Shown in pieces: positions 20,720 to 33,758 of a DNA stretch of 64,000 nucleotides (position 1 is the stretch's first letter; every line of letters starts with the position of its first letter). Origin of the DNA: Agrocybe praecox (Eukaryota > Basidiomycota > Agaricomycetes > Agaricales > Agrocybaceae); assembly GCA_964017145.1 (NCBI GenBank), contig OZ024842.1:3224001-3288000 (forward strand), written 5' to 3'. The notes under the pieces were generated by a model. It ran no database searches and was not told the origin of the DNA. It saw nothing but the letters and a program-made list of their open reading frames with translations. A program made the position numbers and the translations under genes.

Positions 20720-22477
20720 GTTCTGGCCAAAAACTGACCATTGCAGAAATACTTTGCAAGCTGAACGAGAAAGTCTGTAGGCTTCAGCCAGAATTTACAC
20801 TTCGGGTTGCTTCGCGCTGCTTTATTTTGGACGATTTGGGGGCGCTTTCTGTCCGGAGCACGATCCATGCAAATCAGGCTCCCAAGAATTTTAATCCATA
20901 CATTGAACCTTTTGCTGGGATATTGCTCCAGGATACCTTTCTCGGTCTGCTGAAAGGGGGTTTCTTCATGCACGCCGGGACAAGGCAGTGTCGAACAGCA
21001 ACGGTGGAAAAAGCGCTCGCACACTCGGTGCTAACTGGATGCATCACATAGATCTTGATTGTTTTCAACTTCAAAGTTGATTGACGATGTCGCCTGGATT
21101 TCTTTTAGGACACCGTTGCCTCGGGGACATTGACGAGGAAAGCTTGCAGGTTCATGCTTCAGGTTCATACTTGATGTCACACAAGAAGAGGATCTCGGGA
21201 GTTAGGCAAAATAATGCACTTAAACTCGAGACAAGTAACCTGAACGTCCTACGCTCGTTCCAACGCAGAATTAACGCCACGGGATTGAAAGAAAATGGTG
21301 TTGACTCACCCCTTTATTTGTGCGCCTCGTGACGTCACGCGTCGGGGCGTCACAACGTCGGGCCCGCCACATGTGTCGGTGTTACTGCAGCCGGTCGAAT
21401 GACTCGTTCTGAGGATCATTTCGCACACCGTCTCTCCATGTGACATTCCATACTACATTTAAAGGTCCACCAGCGAAGCGCGTGTTTCCATAACTCCTCC
21501 ACACCGACGTCTCTGTCCCTTTCCACAAAACTTCCGAGGGTGACGAAAATGTGAAGGAAGCATTGTATGAACTTATACGTGCTTGCGGATCCTCCGTTGC
21601 TGTCCCTAGCACAAATAATACCCTGTTCTTCACTGGATTGGACTCATCCGACGCACAATAGTCAAACCCCACTATTCTTGAAGTCTACAAGCATGGTTCA
21701 ATACGAGAAGGTGTTTGTTGAAGGCATTAGAAGGACGTACAAGGTGCGTATTCTCTGTGTGCTATCTTCAAGGAACTGCTTTGACACAGGTCATGTTGTC
21801 CTAAATAGACCGTATCCTTACAGCCTGAATACGACGTGCTTAACGAAAGTCGCGTTCCCGTAAAAAGTCGGATACCTACCCTTGGCGCTACAACCTACTT
21901 TGAATGCATGCAATGAAGCATGCTAGCAAATACATTTCCCTGGGACATTGTGCGGCAGCTGTCCTTCGCTTAGACATTCTTTGATCAGGCAGACGTCTGG
22001 GTGGGAGGGACTTGCATATGGAGAGTCGAGGGGACAAAATACGACTCAAGTTAGATTCGGGTGGTTTGACATATTGGGGCATTTCCATACTCCCATCTAT
22101 ACTTGTTCTGGTCGGAGACGTCAATCCGCGGCGCGATATCAAGAGGACATCAGAGATTGGATACCAAAACACCCGATTTCAGATCCACAAATTATGTATA
22201 GATTTAAACACCACGTTTTCGTTGGACCTGTTTGCTCTCGTCTTCCCCCGCCCCGCGAATTCGTTGTTTTTTGTTCGCACACTTTTACAACGTTTATAAC
22301 CCTAAATTTGATAATTTTTCCGACGTGTCACTTGAACATTAAGGCAACAGCTGGGAGATAACCTCCCTCAACGACACTACTTTCTCCTTCTGAACCTTTT
22401 GTTTTCAATCCTACGTACCAGCTCATCAAAATATTTTAAACTACTGGTTTATCATTTCCGTTTTCGAGCGTGAAATT
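20720..22477. other. Gene-poor region with scattered short ORFs
   Basis: No supportable gene. Open stretches include a minus-strand frame at 21382-21672 (GTATEDPQARISSYNASFTF) and a plus-strand exon-like piece at 21692 (MVQYEKVFVEGIRRTYK followed by a good GT donor). Neither connects to a recognisable protein. Confidence 0.3.
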
Positions 22478-22968
22478 TTCTTCATGGTGATGTTCGTCCA
22501 GCTGTTCGACTCGACGGTGCGTATATGCTCTTCTATCAAACCGTCGTGTGAGTGTGTTATGTGACTCATATATCCTCCGTCGACGTTGATAGAATACTAG
22601 CGACCTACAAGGTCCCATGAATTGCACAGAGCGCCGGGAGCGGGATGAACACCACGACGCTGTGGTTGGACTACCAGCTCTTGGCGGATCGGTAAGCACC
22701 TACAGTTCCCAATAGGCATCCAACCTCTCCAGAGCTTACGACTTCTTATAAAGGTCTATATCGAACGCAATTTTCTTTGTGTCATTATCATCGAGAGTAT
22801 TAAGGTTAGTGCAGTCCTACTCATGCGATGATCTTCGTAAACGGCGCTCTGTTGACTCGTGGTATTCTGGATGATAGGATTTTCAGGACTCAAGAATCTT
22901 TATGAGTATCCGTAAAGCTCTGGAATTCACCAGCATCGAAGCTCTCATGCGAAGAAGACAACAGTGAC
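22478..22968 (+). CDS. Possible 3' end of a multi-exon gene
   Basis: Three short blocks join across good introns: GPMNCTERRERDEHHDAVVG ending LPALGGS at 22692, then VYIERNFLCVIIIESIK (22755-22805), then DSRIFMSIRKALEFTSIEAL and MRRRQQ with TGA at 22966-22968. The junctions (GTAAGC to AAAG; GTTAGT to TCAG) are in phase. The 5' exons are not clear; an upstream piece near 22495 can join only with an assumed start. I do not recognise the product. Confidence 0.35.
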
Positions 22969-23537
22969 GGGCCCTTTCTTGTAACCATTGCACTGGAAGA
23001 GTATCCATCTGCTTCACTCGTTAATTGAACTTTTTCCGCACCGACCACAAAACACAGTCGACAGCCTCCTCAAACAGAAAAATTGTATCTTGATCTCTTG
23101 GTTTTTTGTTTTGTTTACGTATTCATATCCATCCTTCTAATGTCCGAATTCTGCAGCAGCTTCTTTGACTCTCCTTGGTGTATTATACTATATGCGTTTT
23201 ACTGTTTACCTATCATTCATATATTCACCTGTACATACATTTTTACTGATATACACGAAATAGATACACGAAACAGATCACGCTCCTATGTGTTTAAAAT
23301 TTTGAACCAATTAAAAGGCAACTGCGTTCTCGATTAGCCCGCTATATTGCCTAAGACGTTCTTTAAAGAAGAACATGGGGTGCATATGCAAAAATTTGCA
23401 CATCATATCTTGGCAAACTACCTATAATTGAGTTTACTACTACGTGACAGCGCAGCCACTAATTATTTATCGACGACCAGCTACAGAACCCGAAGAGGTA
23501 TCGAAGAAATTTTATTCATTAAGACGAATTATACCAC
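22969..23537. other. Intergenic, AT-rich
   Basis: No coding signal; probably includes the 3' untranslated region of the minus-strand cellobiohydrolase. Confidence 0.3.
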
Positions 23538-24843
23538 CTAGAACAGGAAGGTTGAACCAATGTTACCGAATTTGATGTTAGAGAAAGTGACGTTGACGGA
23601 GGGGCCTCCGGAGGTGTCAAGTCCACCAGGGCAGCTTCCAGCTCCAGGACCATCGAGCCAGGTCATGCCACCGGATGGGTCGTCCCACAAGCTGAATACC
23701 AACACCATGCCGCTGTCGAATGCGGTGCTCAATGGTTTCATTCCGCCAGTCTCGTCGAACAAGTTTGAAGCGCCCATAATCTTCCTCTGAGCATCACAGT
23801 ATTGCGTGGAGATGGAGTTGAACGCAGGCATGCCGGTGACGTTCGTGGATGGGGTTTGGTGGACGCGACCGTTCTGTACGTAGAGGCGACGGATCTCGGA
23901 GAGGTGTCCAGAGGCACGACCGTTATCGGTCAAGAATTGGGTTACGACAGTGAATTTCTTTGTGGTGTCGATGGTCATTTTAGGACCGTAGAAGTCCGGA
24001 CGACCTTGGTGGAAAGCGTTGAAAGCGCAGCCATTGCCATCGCATTGGCCCTGGCATCCGGCACCTGAACAGGTGTATGGTCCATTTTCCTGGCAACCGT
24101 GGGTGGTAAATGCGTTGGAAACCCGGTTCGCCTCCCAGATATCCATTTCATTGCAGCAGATACCGTTGTTTGCCATGTTAGCCTGAAATTCATGTTCATG
24201 TTAGAAATTAATTATATGTATCCTTTGCTCATTAGTTACTCACCTGACCGTTGAAGAAGTTGTCACCGGAAGGGCATTGAGCATCGCAGTAGCCAGTACC
24301 GAACTTGGCTCCTGCCTTGTTGGTGGGCGCATTGCCGCCGTGTGCCTCCATTTCGCTGAAGTACAGGGCTGCATTCATGCCGCACGCGACTTGGCTGAGA
24401 TCGACATCGAAGGCAAACTCTTGCTGGTTGAGCTTGAACATTTGGTATGTCTTCTGGTCCTCAGCAAGGAGGTAAAGACGGGGACCAGAGTTGGTGGCAG
24501 TGTTGAGAGTAAGGGTGACTTCGTTACCGCTGGTTGCAATACCAGAAGAAGAGTAGTCAACACCCTCTACGGCACAATTTTGGGCGCAGGTGGTTGCGTC
24601 AGGACAGATAGTAGGATCCCAGGTGTTTCCGTTCCTGCAGTTGGTGAAACCGCCGACGTTGTGTGTCCATCTATAGTTGGCATCGATTGTGACTGAGCCA
24701 TTGACCTTACGACAGAGACCAGGAAGGGTGCACTCTTCCCAGAATAGCCGGGGGTTGACTTCTGGTGTGTTAGTGCCGATCTGTTGGGCGTATACAACAG
24801 CCACGAACAGTGAAGAAACGAGAGCGCTAAGTAAAGGAGACAT
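23538..24843 (-). CDS. GH7 cellobiohydrolase (reducing-end, CBH I type), no CBM1
   Basis: Two exons (24843-24244 and 24182-23538) give 414 residues. The signal peptide reads MSPLLSALVSSLFVAVVYAQ. The GH7 fold is evident throughout: TIDANYRWTHNVGGFTNC, NGNTWDPTICPDATTCAQNC, ACGMNAALYFSEMEAHGG, and the catalytic block ICCNEMDIWEAN containing nucleophile Glu, Asp and acid/base Glu in E-x-D-x2-E spacing. Many paired Cys residues are conserved. The protein ends NIKFGNIGSTFLF, so there is no linker or cellulose-binding CBM1. GH7 enzymes act processively on crystalline cellulose from reducing ends, outside the cell. A TATA box sits 41 bp upstream of the start. The GH7 gene fits a white-rot or litter-degrading lifestyle. 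Confidence 0.97.
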
Positions 24844-24883
24844 TTTGGTTGTGACACGAATCGAACTGACGAGCATTGGTTGC

Positions 24884-24890
24884 TTTTATA
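24884..24890 (-). promoter_or_regulatory. TATA box of the GH7 gene
   Basis: On the minus strand TATAAAA precedes the cellobiohydrolase ATG by about 41 bp. Confidence 0.6.
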
Positions 24891-27800
24891 TCGTTGAAGA
24901 CCAGCAGAATAAAGCAGACGGAAAATGTCCGCCATTACCAGGTGTTAAGCATGGGTGAATGATTAAGTCTTTGTTCCAAGTTGTCGTCGATTCATCCGCA
25001 GCGTACGCCCAGGATGTTTTCAAGTTTAAAAATAAATCGCCAATCCTCTTTAAGCTCGAAGAACACAGCGTCCAAGTAGTTTTCCCGAAGAAGTAAGCAC
25101 GACACTCGCAATTTCCCCGCATTTTCGAGCCTTTAATCTTGAGGAGGAATCGCCGAAGTGCGTATAAGCACCGACAGCGCTTCCGACCACGTCATGAAAG
25201 CCTCCCGAAAACGAACCGAATTACAACCGATAATACGTGGTTAAGTATAGTGGGAAGACAAATGAGTTTCTCGACATTCAGGAATCAAGGTAATAGAGGG
25301 AATAATCCTTGGTCGCTGAGAAGCAAATAGACCTTGATCATAATGGTCATCAAATTGGAGGTGCCACCGACCGAGAACCTAGCGCTGGAATATCTTATTT
25401 ATGGCTTGCCCAAAATTGACGGACTCTTGATCAGGAAAAAAGATAGGGGCGCGAGCAGTAAACTGTTTAGCCACGACCAGGTAGGTGACCAGGTCGTCTG
25501 AGCGCAGAAATTGGTCGATATATTGTGGTATTTTTGAAGAATGATGCGCGCGGTGTCCATTTGTAAAACGAGCCAAACTTTGAAATCTTCAGTGGCAGGG
25601 AAAGTGGAGAGTAGTCGTTGAACCGAATGGCCAATGCAGATAAATCGCCGTTGAAGAAATGGCTGCTTAAGGAGCTTTCCACAACGATACCATCTGGGCA
25701 TATGGTAGGTGTGATTTGGAGCGTCGGTCCCACCAAAAATACCAGGAAAGAAAGGGAGGGAATCTGGGCACTGTATGACTTGTCGATTTGCCTTAAAGAC
25801 ACGTATTTTCAAGGAATGGGCTTTGTGCTGATATATGCGCCTATCCGTATTGCTGACATCCTAAAAAGAGGCCCCGAGAAAGCAGGTCTTCTCCTGGATT
25901 CAATTCTGTCTTTCGGACTGGAAAACGTCGCTTGCTGGCTCTAAATTCCAAATTCTCGCTGTGGGCGGGGGTGCGAATAACATTTCCGAGTCGATGCCAC
26001 CTGTTTCCTGAGTGCCAGTGTGTCGGTGTGCTACCGTCCTTGTGTCCTGACTTTTAAGCTGACATGCCGCCGTGTCGAGCCGGAGCGAGCATGAGCCTGG
26101 CCCAAGCCTGGCCTTTCGATTTCATGGATAGCAAAGTCGGTCTTCTGCGAGGGTCTTCAAGTTCTCAAAAACAGAGAAGGCAATATGTTGTTGTTGACGG
26201 GATGAGGGTTGCAAATTTTAGCTTGTCTTCATTCGAATTGGAGGCCATTGTTAACGGGGGTCTTAAGGGGAGCAAAACAATGACGAAAAATATAGTTTTG
26301 AGTTGACTAAAGCATATAATGAATAAAAGGAAACGGTGAAAAAATCGGTAAGGATGCTAGGAGCCATCCAGGAGGGGTGGGGAGGGTCGAATTTGAAACA
26401 CCGCGATTTTGATTCCGTCCTGGTGACCTTGGGGTGACCTAGGGTTTCCTCTGTTTCCTTCTTCTTCCGCAATCAACAGATGGTCACAAACATTACCACA
26501 ACGAATCTCACCTCTATCTCTTCCTCCTTCAATATCCTTCAAGGCTCGGAGAGCAACACGCATACACGAACAAAAAAACAATACGGAAAAACTGCGACTG
26601 CCATGCCACAAAGATTCAAAAGTGAAAACGACATCCATTTCGGCCAGTCGACAAGGAAAACAATGGTTTCCTTGAACTAATGTTCCATGCCTCCATTTCG
26701 GAGCTACCTATCGCCCACGCACTTGGATTATAGACACCTAAAGATACGTGGAGAGATAGCAGAGGGAGAGGAGGCGGGGGTGGATGAAATAGGAAAAGGA
26801 CGGGCAACGACAAAATTTATGGGCGTGCGATCATCCAGAAACGTTGCTAGCAACAGTTTTTCAACACCGTCATCGAGAACCAAGTCCATGGCATTCTTGA
26901 TGTTTCTCGTCATCGCCAGCTACGACAAGCCAGCTACGACAATATGACGCCGCAAGGACGCCCTGTTTTGCCGCATTAACACAGTGCGTCGGTGAAAAAA
27001 ATTACGCCCCAGCAAGAATAGCCAAATTTCCGCCATTCACAACGACGAAGGCGATTAGCTCGACAACATTTAAAGCAAGGATTTCATTTGGCAGGCAGCA
27101 GACACAGTGAGTTCTTGTTTTTTGTCTTGATCTCCATTTTGTGGATTGTTGTCTGTTCTTTCTTTTTTGAGGCCCACATTTTATTCATGTAAAATTGTGG
27201 GTTTTTTGGCGTTTTGGTCACTCAAACTCGGGGACGATGCCCTTCTTGATGATCTTGCAGTCTTCTGGGATAACATCTTGAGGAATCCTTGAAGCACACG
27301 GATTTCTAGAAGAGCTTGATGGCACACATCACGCTGCCCATGGGGTATGGGACCTATTCATGTTCAAGCTTGTCAGTTGTGGTGGGAAAGAATGAAGTCG
27401 GAAGGGGGCGGGAACCACTCACATATATATCGTGTGACGTGACGTAACTGGCGGCGCTGTCACACCGTCGGGAGGCGGGATCGCTTAAGGAGGTGCGATC
27501 GTATTCGGTGGATGGCCGGGCTCAACATATTGAGTGTTGGGACACTATTTTGATGGATATGAAGTGCTTCGATGTGCATGAAGTACAGCAGGATGAGGAA
27601 AGAACGAATGATGCCCGTTTCTAGCCTTTCTTTCAGTTTTCTCCCTCCAGTGATGATAAGGGTGCTCTCCCATCCTACACAGTCTATGTGTTAGGATAGA
27701 ATGAAGGCTTCCTAAACTTCTTGTGCCATAATGTTCTTGTTCCTGTAGCGTAGCGCCGGTATGAACTGTTGCTGACGCTGTGGCCATTTCCAGGATTAAA

Positions 27801-29127
27801 ATTTGCCCTGTTACTCCCATCCAGGTCATCTGCTCGTTGCTTGACCATTTTCTAACGCATTCCTCGTTAACGTTTGTGAAATATCCCTTGTAGATATCTG
27901 TCCGCCTAAACCTCCCTGGGCTCCTCTCATACATCGATGAGCACCCGCCAATAGTTTTGGGCCTCAACGTGTATTAGACAGTTGGACGGACAGCGGTACT
28001 TGATGATAGTGGTGGACATACGAGAGGACTCTGCAAATCCAAGGCAAGGAGTTGTGGAACGAGAAGGATTGTGAAGAGAGAGGGTGATGTGTTGTGGTAT
28101 CGGCATTGGGTGAGCATTACATCTTTCTGAGGATCGCCGGACGTGTAACGACGTGCCGAAAGCACTCCCCAACTTTTATCGACCTCTGTATATCCAATCG
28201 ACGGTCAGCAAGACGAAGTCGCTAGGATGATGCTCTGTGGCCGTTCTGGATCTCTATAGCTCCCCGATATTCCCACACTACACAGGAGGGGGGACTGCTC
28301 TGCTGCAGGTCGAGCGTGTCTGACTCGTCGGGTACCGCCCTCTTTCGAAATTCTTTCGAGTCTGGTTGGTGCCATGGGACGTACGGATTCAAATTACGCG
28401 CTCCCAAAGCGGAAGTATTTCGTGATCAATTTACGAAAACAAATATTCCCAATATTCCATCCGACCTGACTGTTGTCGTCAACATCCCATTTCGCTTTTC
28501 GGCGGACAGCGACGAATATTCCGAAAGTTAGGCTCGATCGGATCTGCCGCCCTGTCGATTAGCAAGACTCGCGATTCGGAAGAGAAGCTTTTACACGCCG
28601 TGATGTTAGTGGTGGCGTAGTAAAAGTCTCTGCCAATGGCTGATTCCTCAAGTCCGTGTGGAACATGTCCTTGCGCCTTTTTTTTTTTCGTGGACTCGAA
28701 GAGCCGGAACTTTCGGGCATTTGGGAAACCTGGGCCAAGGAGAACTTATTCCCTCGATTGCGAACCTGCGATGGCGCGTTCAAAATATTGTCAATTTGTT
28801 TAGGATGCAATCATGTTAGATTTTCGACGCGTATTAGTCGCCCCAGAATCGCTTAATAACGGCATAGAATCCACTCATAGTTCCTTCATATTCTGCTGTC
28901 CCTGCATGGAACTGGAGGAGAAATGGGGGTTCGCTAACAAGGTTCAGGGTCCATGTTCCTTTTTTGCCCTTCTATCTTTCCGCCTTAGTTTTTAAGCTCC
29001 CCACCTTGCTCCTCCCGTCTGCAGCACACTCTCCCCTTTCCCAATTCCACCAAAGGGGAGCATACCGCCATATTCGCCTTTCCCTGTATTCTGTCGTGTC
29101 TGCACCTTTTTCTACCTTTTATCCATC
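24891..29127. other. Gene-poor stretch of about 4.2 kb
   Basis: No gene could be supported. At 25379-25944 several frames on both strands are open at once and none resembles a known family. Near 27230-27310 the minus strand reads RIPQDVIPEDCKIIKKGIVP followed by EFE and a stop, a short exon-like end with no clear upstream exons. At 28559-28810 a minus-strand ORF carries the basic run PRKKKRRKD. At 28316-28531 a plus-strand ORF reads FESGWCHGTYGFKLRAPKAE. Pyrimidine-rich sequence at 29000-29120 is probably the 5' untranslated leader of the next gene. Confidence 0.3.
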
Positions 29128-30131
29128 ATGATGTTCCATTCGGCAAAAACACGCAGGTGTCGTCCTGTGTTTCGGTCGTCGTCGACTTACTACTACCTCC
29201 CATCCACCGACTTTGTTCTCGCGACAGCTGCCCGTGCTCATGAAAAACATCTGCAAAAGTATCTTTACTGCGAAGGAAAGTCTACCATCATCAAGTTGGT
29301 AGACATTTGGGATATGTTTTCCAAGCCGGATATGTCTGTGACGAACGGTAATGGCGAGCTGGCTCCAGCGGGGGCTATGTCCTCCCCCGTCCAGAGTCCC
29401 CTTGCCTCATCTAGCAGAGCGAGCATACGCTCAACTATGGGCTCTTGCTCCTCTCCCTCTTTTTCGACCAATTCATACGACGACAAGGATTGGCAAATGG
29501 TATGTGCTCTTTTACGCCCTTTTCCCTTCTCGTATTTCACACACTCATTTACATTCTTTCAAAACCGCAGAAAACCATCGATACGCGGTACGATGCTCCT
29601 AACGCGGAGGATCCCAACGCCATCGATGTCGATTTCGACGAGGAGGAGGAAGAGGAGTACGACGACGACTCCGAGTCGCTGTTCTCCTCTTTCATGCTCC
29701 ATTTTCCTGATGAATACGAGTATGACGAGAACGAATACGAGTACGATACCGTGGTTTATTACGATGATGACTTGAGCAGACGAGAATTGGAGGCTCCAGG
29801 CGTCGGCGTCGGCGGTAGCCCTGGTTTTACTCACCGTAGGCGAGCATTTGCCGCTGGGATACCGGCTACGTTGGGTGGACATCATCATCATCAGAGCAAG
29901 GTTAGTTGGTACTGGCTCTTTCTTTCTTGATTCCGAGTTTAAATTCTAAATATGTTCCTTTTTTTTTTATTCAAGAAGGATCGCCAAATTACTGTTTTGC
30001 TCGACTCGGTCAAGAAGATGGTGGCTATGCTCTTCAAGGCGGTGGGGCTTCCTGAAGTCGCAGAAGAAGATCGGACTCGGCGGGCGCCCTTTGTGGGAAT
30101 GCCATTCATCCAGAGGGCTACTACCATCTGA
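29128..30131 (+). CDS. Acidic low-complexity hypothetical protein
   Basis: Three exons (29128-29499, 29571-29900, 29976-30131) join in phase to 285 residues. The N-terminus is Ser/Thr-rich (SPVQSPLASSSRASIRSTMG). The second exon is strongly acidic (DVDFDEEEEEEYDDDSESL, then DEYEYDENEYEYD) and contains a short His run. The third exon is a well-formed amphipathic segment, QITVLLDSVKKMVAMLFKAV, followed by VGMPFIQRATTI. No signal peptide or membrane span. Start uncertain: internal Met codons near 29314 and 29329 are alternatives. I do not recognise the family; the structured C-terminus could be the conserved functional part. Confidence 0.65.
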
Positions 30132-31347
30132 CCATGCACCAAAACGAGACAAAAAATTATCAGTCAACTCGTAATCGACCTCATACCTCGTGGTACCTTT
30201 CTTGCCAATCATCTTCCTTCTTGATTTCCTTTTCTTTTTTTTTTCTTTTTTCTTCTTTTGTGAAACCCAAAATCTCATCCTCTCTTTCTTGGACATACAA
30301 TCCATCCCATCCATGTCGTACTCCCATTCCTCACTCACACCAAGTTTTCCTTCTTCGTCGTACATACAGTAACATAATACCCCCACTCTTGCGCCTCCTA
30401 TTTTCTTGTTCTCACAGTGTCCTGCATACCCAACCGCAGCATCGTTATCCTGATTCCTTCTTGAGAACTTCTTTTCTTCTTTTCTTGTCACTCATTCATC
30501 CCATCTAATTTCTTCACCGTAGACCTAGCTACGAAGCTCACAGTTTAATGTACTATGTATATCTAGAAATACACGCACGCACACACACATGCATATGTGC
30601 GATTCCCTACAATCCTGGTTAATACACGCCATTTTTGATTAACTATTTCCGTGAACGACCAGGCGAAAGAAACTTGCAAAAATTCAACTTTGTACACGGG
30701 AATTAGTGGGGTTATATACAATCAAAGCAGATACACATAAATACACAAGGTAATACTAATAGTCCGAACAAAACTTTCATGGTTCTTTTTTTTGGGGGTG
30801 TGGGGGGAATGATATCGATGACGATGCTGATGATGGTGATAAATGGTTGATGAGCGTGATGACGGTGGTAGCGGTGATTAAGACGACGAAGGTGGTATGG
30901 TATATAGTAACGCTTTTAAATAAAACAGATAAGCGTCTGACAATTGATCATTCCTTCGACGTTTATCCACGTTCTCGAGCGATATGCCGATGATGGCGGT
31001 GCGAATGGCGAACAGAAAAATTCGCAAAGACATTGGGTAGGATAGCAGAAGGGTACAGTCGGTAGGCCGACAACGAACCTCCGCCCTCCTCGTGGTGGTG
31101 GTGGTCGTCGTCGTCGTCACGGTCCTAGTTCCGGCGCACCGCATCCAGGACAAAAGACGCCAGGTGATAAGTTCCTGGTACGCCTTTCGCGCATGCATGA
31201 ATGGCAGATTTGGCTAGCCAAAGCCAAAGCCAAAAGCCTGCAACCGTATGAACTGGCAGGAACGAATAGAGGACAAGACCCGCCAAGAAATCCCAAATCC
31301 CATAAAACCCTAAATCAAGAAAGAAATCATCCTCCAAATCCAAATCC
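30132..31347. other. Convergent intergenic region
   Basis: Between two convergent genes. It contains a T/C-rich tract near 30215-30300, a CA-type microsatellite near 30569-30600, and GAT/GGT-rich simple sequence near 30815-30900. No coding signal stands out. Confidence 0.4.
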
Positions 31348-33619
31348 TCATTTATACACCGTCGAATCCTGCAACCTCCACCTCCGAAGCGGACCCCACC
31401 ACCACACCGAGCGGGGTCGGTCCATCGCTACGGGTGCTGGTATTGCCGTCTGCGGCGGTAGTGGCAGTGGTGGGGGTTCACTACTCGAAGAGTCAAAGTA
31501 CGGGTTGTGTAGTGGTAAAGAGGAGATGTATTGAGGATGACTTTGGGAGTTTTCTTGTTCTTCATCGTCGATTTCTCGCCTTCGCCGCCGCTGGCGCTGG
31601 TGCGCAGAAGGGTCATTTTCCACCTCCGAGACGTACATATCGTCGTCGTCGTCGTCCTCCACCTCCTCCTCTTCATCATCGTCTTCCCCAACATCCCTAT
31701 CCCTCTCACGGGACGATCGGCTTCTAGACGTATACCCCATCGTATACATCTCATTCTCTCCACGACTATCATCCAAATCCAACCCTCTGTCCACCTCTCC
31801 CCCCTTTAACCGACCAGCACCACCAGCACTCAAACCCCTATTCCTATTCTTCCTCCTCCACCTCCACCCAAACCCTTCCCAGCCCCATCCAACACCCTCA
31901 ACAACCACCGCCCTCTCACTGCGTCCTTCAACCGACTCCTCCGACTCCTCCTCCCGATAAGGCACAACATCACCAGTACCACCACCACCCATCTCAATCA
32001 CCACCTCTCTCTCCCTCTCCCTCTCCAACTCCCTAATCCTCTCCACCCTCTCCGCAGCCTGCACTCTCGCAGCCGCATTATGCGCATGCCGTAAATGTGC
32101 ATACCACCGATGTACCATCGTCGGGAAGAACCGCGGTAGCCTGTGATGGTCCGTCATGTACGAGGTAGATGTCACAAGCGACGTGCTCGTCACCGTGCTC
32201 GTGCTTGACAGAGTGTTGATCGTGGTGGTTCGCGTGAGCGTAGGACCGGTCGATGCGGATGTGATGAGGGTGATAGCATTATGCTCGGTGTGCAGAGTAG
32301 CAGGACCCGAAACATCGGTAGGAGCACCCGGCCCCGACGCTCGTGTGCGAGCATGGACCATAGACGACGGGTCTCTACTTTGTGCAGAGGTCGAATGCCC
32401 TGACGAAGAGGAGGACGAGCCAGGAATAAACCTCGCAACATCCATCAACACCTTCTGCGCACGCATCTTGTTCGCCTTTCTCTTCTCCCTCGCCTCTTTC
32501 CTCCTCGCTTCCCTCTTTTGCTGCTTCCTGATCTTCTCCTCGAATCGCTCGCCCTCGTCCTCGCTCGAACCCCCAAACGTGCCACCACTGCCCGCACCGA
32601 CCCACCACCACCATCCCAAAAAGGATTGCCAGAGAACCACGGCCCACATTAGGCCAGGGAGCCACACGAATTCTTGCGCTTTGTGTATGTACAGGAAATT
32701 GAGAGCGGTACTGACGACAGCGAGTGAGAGTGCGGCACAGCCAAATACGGCAGTCCCACCGTCAGTCCGCCAAGCCTGTTTCCGATTGACAAGGGTGCCC
32801 CAGATGAAAAGGGCGAGAGTGAAAAGCAGGGAAAGGGTTGCGTTGCATACGTTGCGGACGACCTCTGCGATGTCCTGGACGGCTGCTGTGCTGCTGATAG
32901 CGAGAAGTTGCATTACTGCTGCTACGACTGCGAGAGGACCTGTGGATTTCAAAAAAAAAATGAGCTAGTGCAAGGGGAATGACGTGAGAAAAGAAGACGG
33001 ACCTAAGAGGGCGAAGATTAATCGTCCCTCGAGTTTCGAGGGGTACAGAAGAGTAAGGAACTGGATGTGGGTGATCTATTGGACGTTTAGACGATGAACA
33101 TGTCCGAGGAAAATAGCACGAACCTGGATAAGACCGGAGGTGGATGCATTCATGACCAACCAAGTAGCTTTCTCGGCTGTTGACCAACTATCGTCTGTGC
33201 TGCCTTCGACTGTATCGAGAGGAGGTACGTTCACGGCGATATAGCTGAACATGTATGGCCACTTTTCGCTCTCTGCAAACGCAGTGCTGAGAACGACATG
33301 GATGGTAGCGATGAGTGAGATGAGGAGGGTGGTTACGCCTGACAGCTGGAGAACGTAGTTGACGGGAGCGAGTGGCCAGTGATATTGACCTGTGAACATG
33401 AGATGGATGAAGAGAACGGCGACGAGGGTGAGGACGACGCCTGTGAGCATGATCTGTACGGGAAGCGAACGGGCGAAAGGTGGTCGGAATGCCAGATACG
33501 GGTCATCTTGGAATCTGCAACAGCGATGAATTTAAAGTGATAGAGTAGAATAGAATAACATACTCGTCTGTGGCCGCCGATACGAGAGAGAAACAGAGAA
33601 AAAGAAAGAGGGATGTCAT
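31348..33619 (-). CDS. Polytopic (about 7-TM) membrane protein with long charged cytoplasmic tail
   Basis: Four exons give about 700 residues. The start at 33619 is chosen because it opens a signal-peptide-like segment, MTSLFLFLCFSLVSAATDE. Hydrophobic spans follow: QIMLTGVVLTLVAVLFIHLM, VLQLSGVTTLLISLIATIHV, a span around LEGRLIFALLG-PLAVVAAVM, NATLSLLFTLALFIWGTLV, FGCAALSLAVVSTALNFLYI, and LPGLMWAVVLWQSFLGWWWW. The region VVRNVCNATLSLLF to RKQAWRTDGGTAVFG looks strongly conserved. The tail of about 400 residues is highly charged, with a basic stretch, RERERE repeats and a poly-Glu/Asp block. Topology recalls PalH/Rim21 and the Cryptococcus Rra1 pH sensors, but I cannot confirm this. A SUR7/PalI-type gene lies divergently 140 bp away. 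Confidence 0.75.
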
Positions 33620-33758
33620 GGTGTCATGCAGAAGAACGTAGGTAGTAGTTCCAAATCGCCTTGCATCTCCTTGACAAGCAGAGACAAACACGATCTAAAT
33701 TTAGACCATTGATATTTGAGCTATCTTGAGCTCTTCCAGCGTCGACTTACTTACGACG

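Noticed and set aside
20575..21051. Overlapping ORFs of 134 and 149 codons on opposite strands
   Set aside because: Neither resembles a known protein and they overlap each other; too weak to call.
24277..24696. Plus-strand ORF of 139 codons
   Set aside because: Antisense to the GH7 catalytic domain, which is unambiguous.
30815..31130. Repeats of GAT/GGT/GTC type as a CRISPR-like or minisatellite array
   Set aside because: They are simple-sequence tracts without regular spacers.
32156..32968. 270-codon plus-strand ORF
   Set aside because: Antisense to the membrane protein exon, whose hydrophobic spans and splice sites are much better supported.
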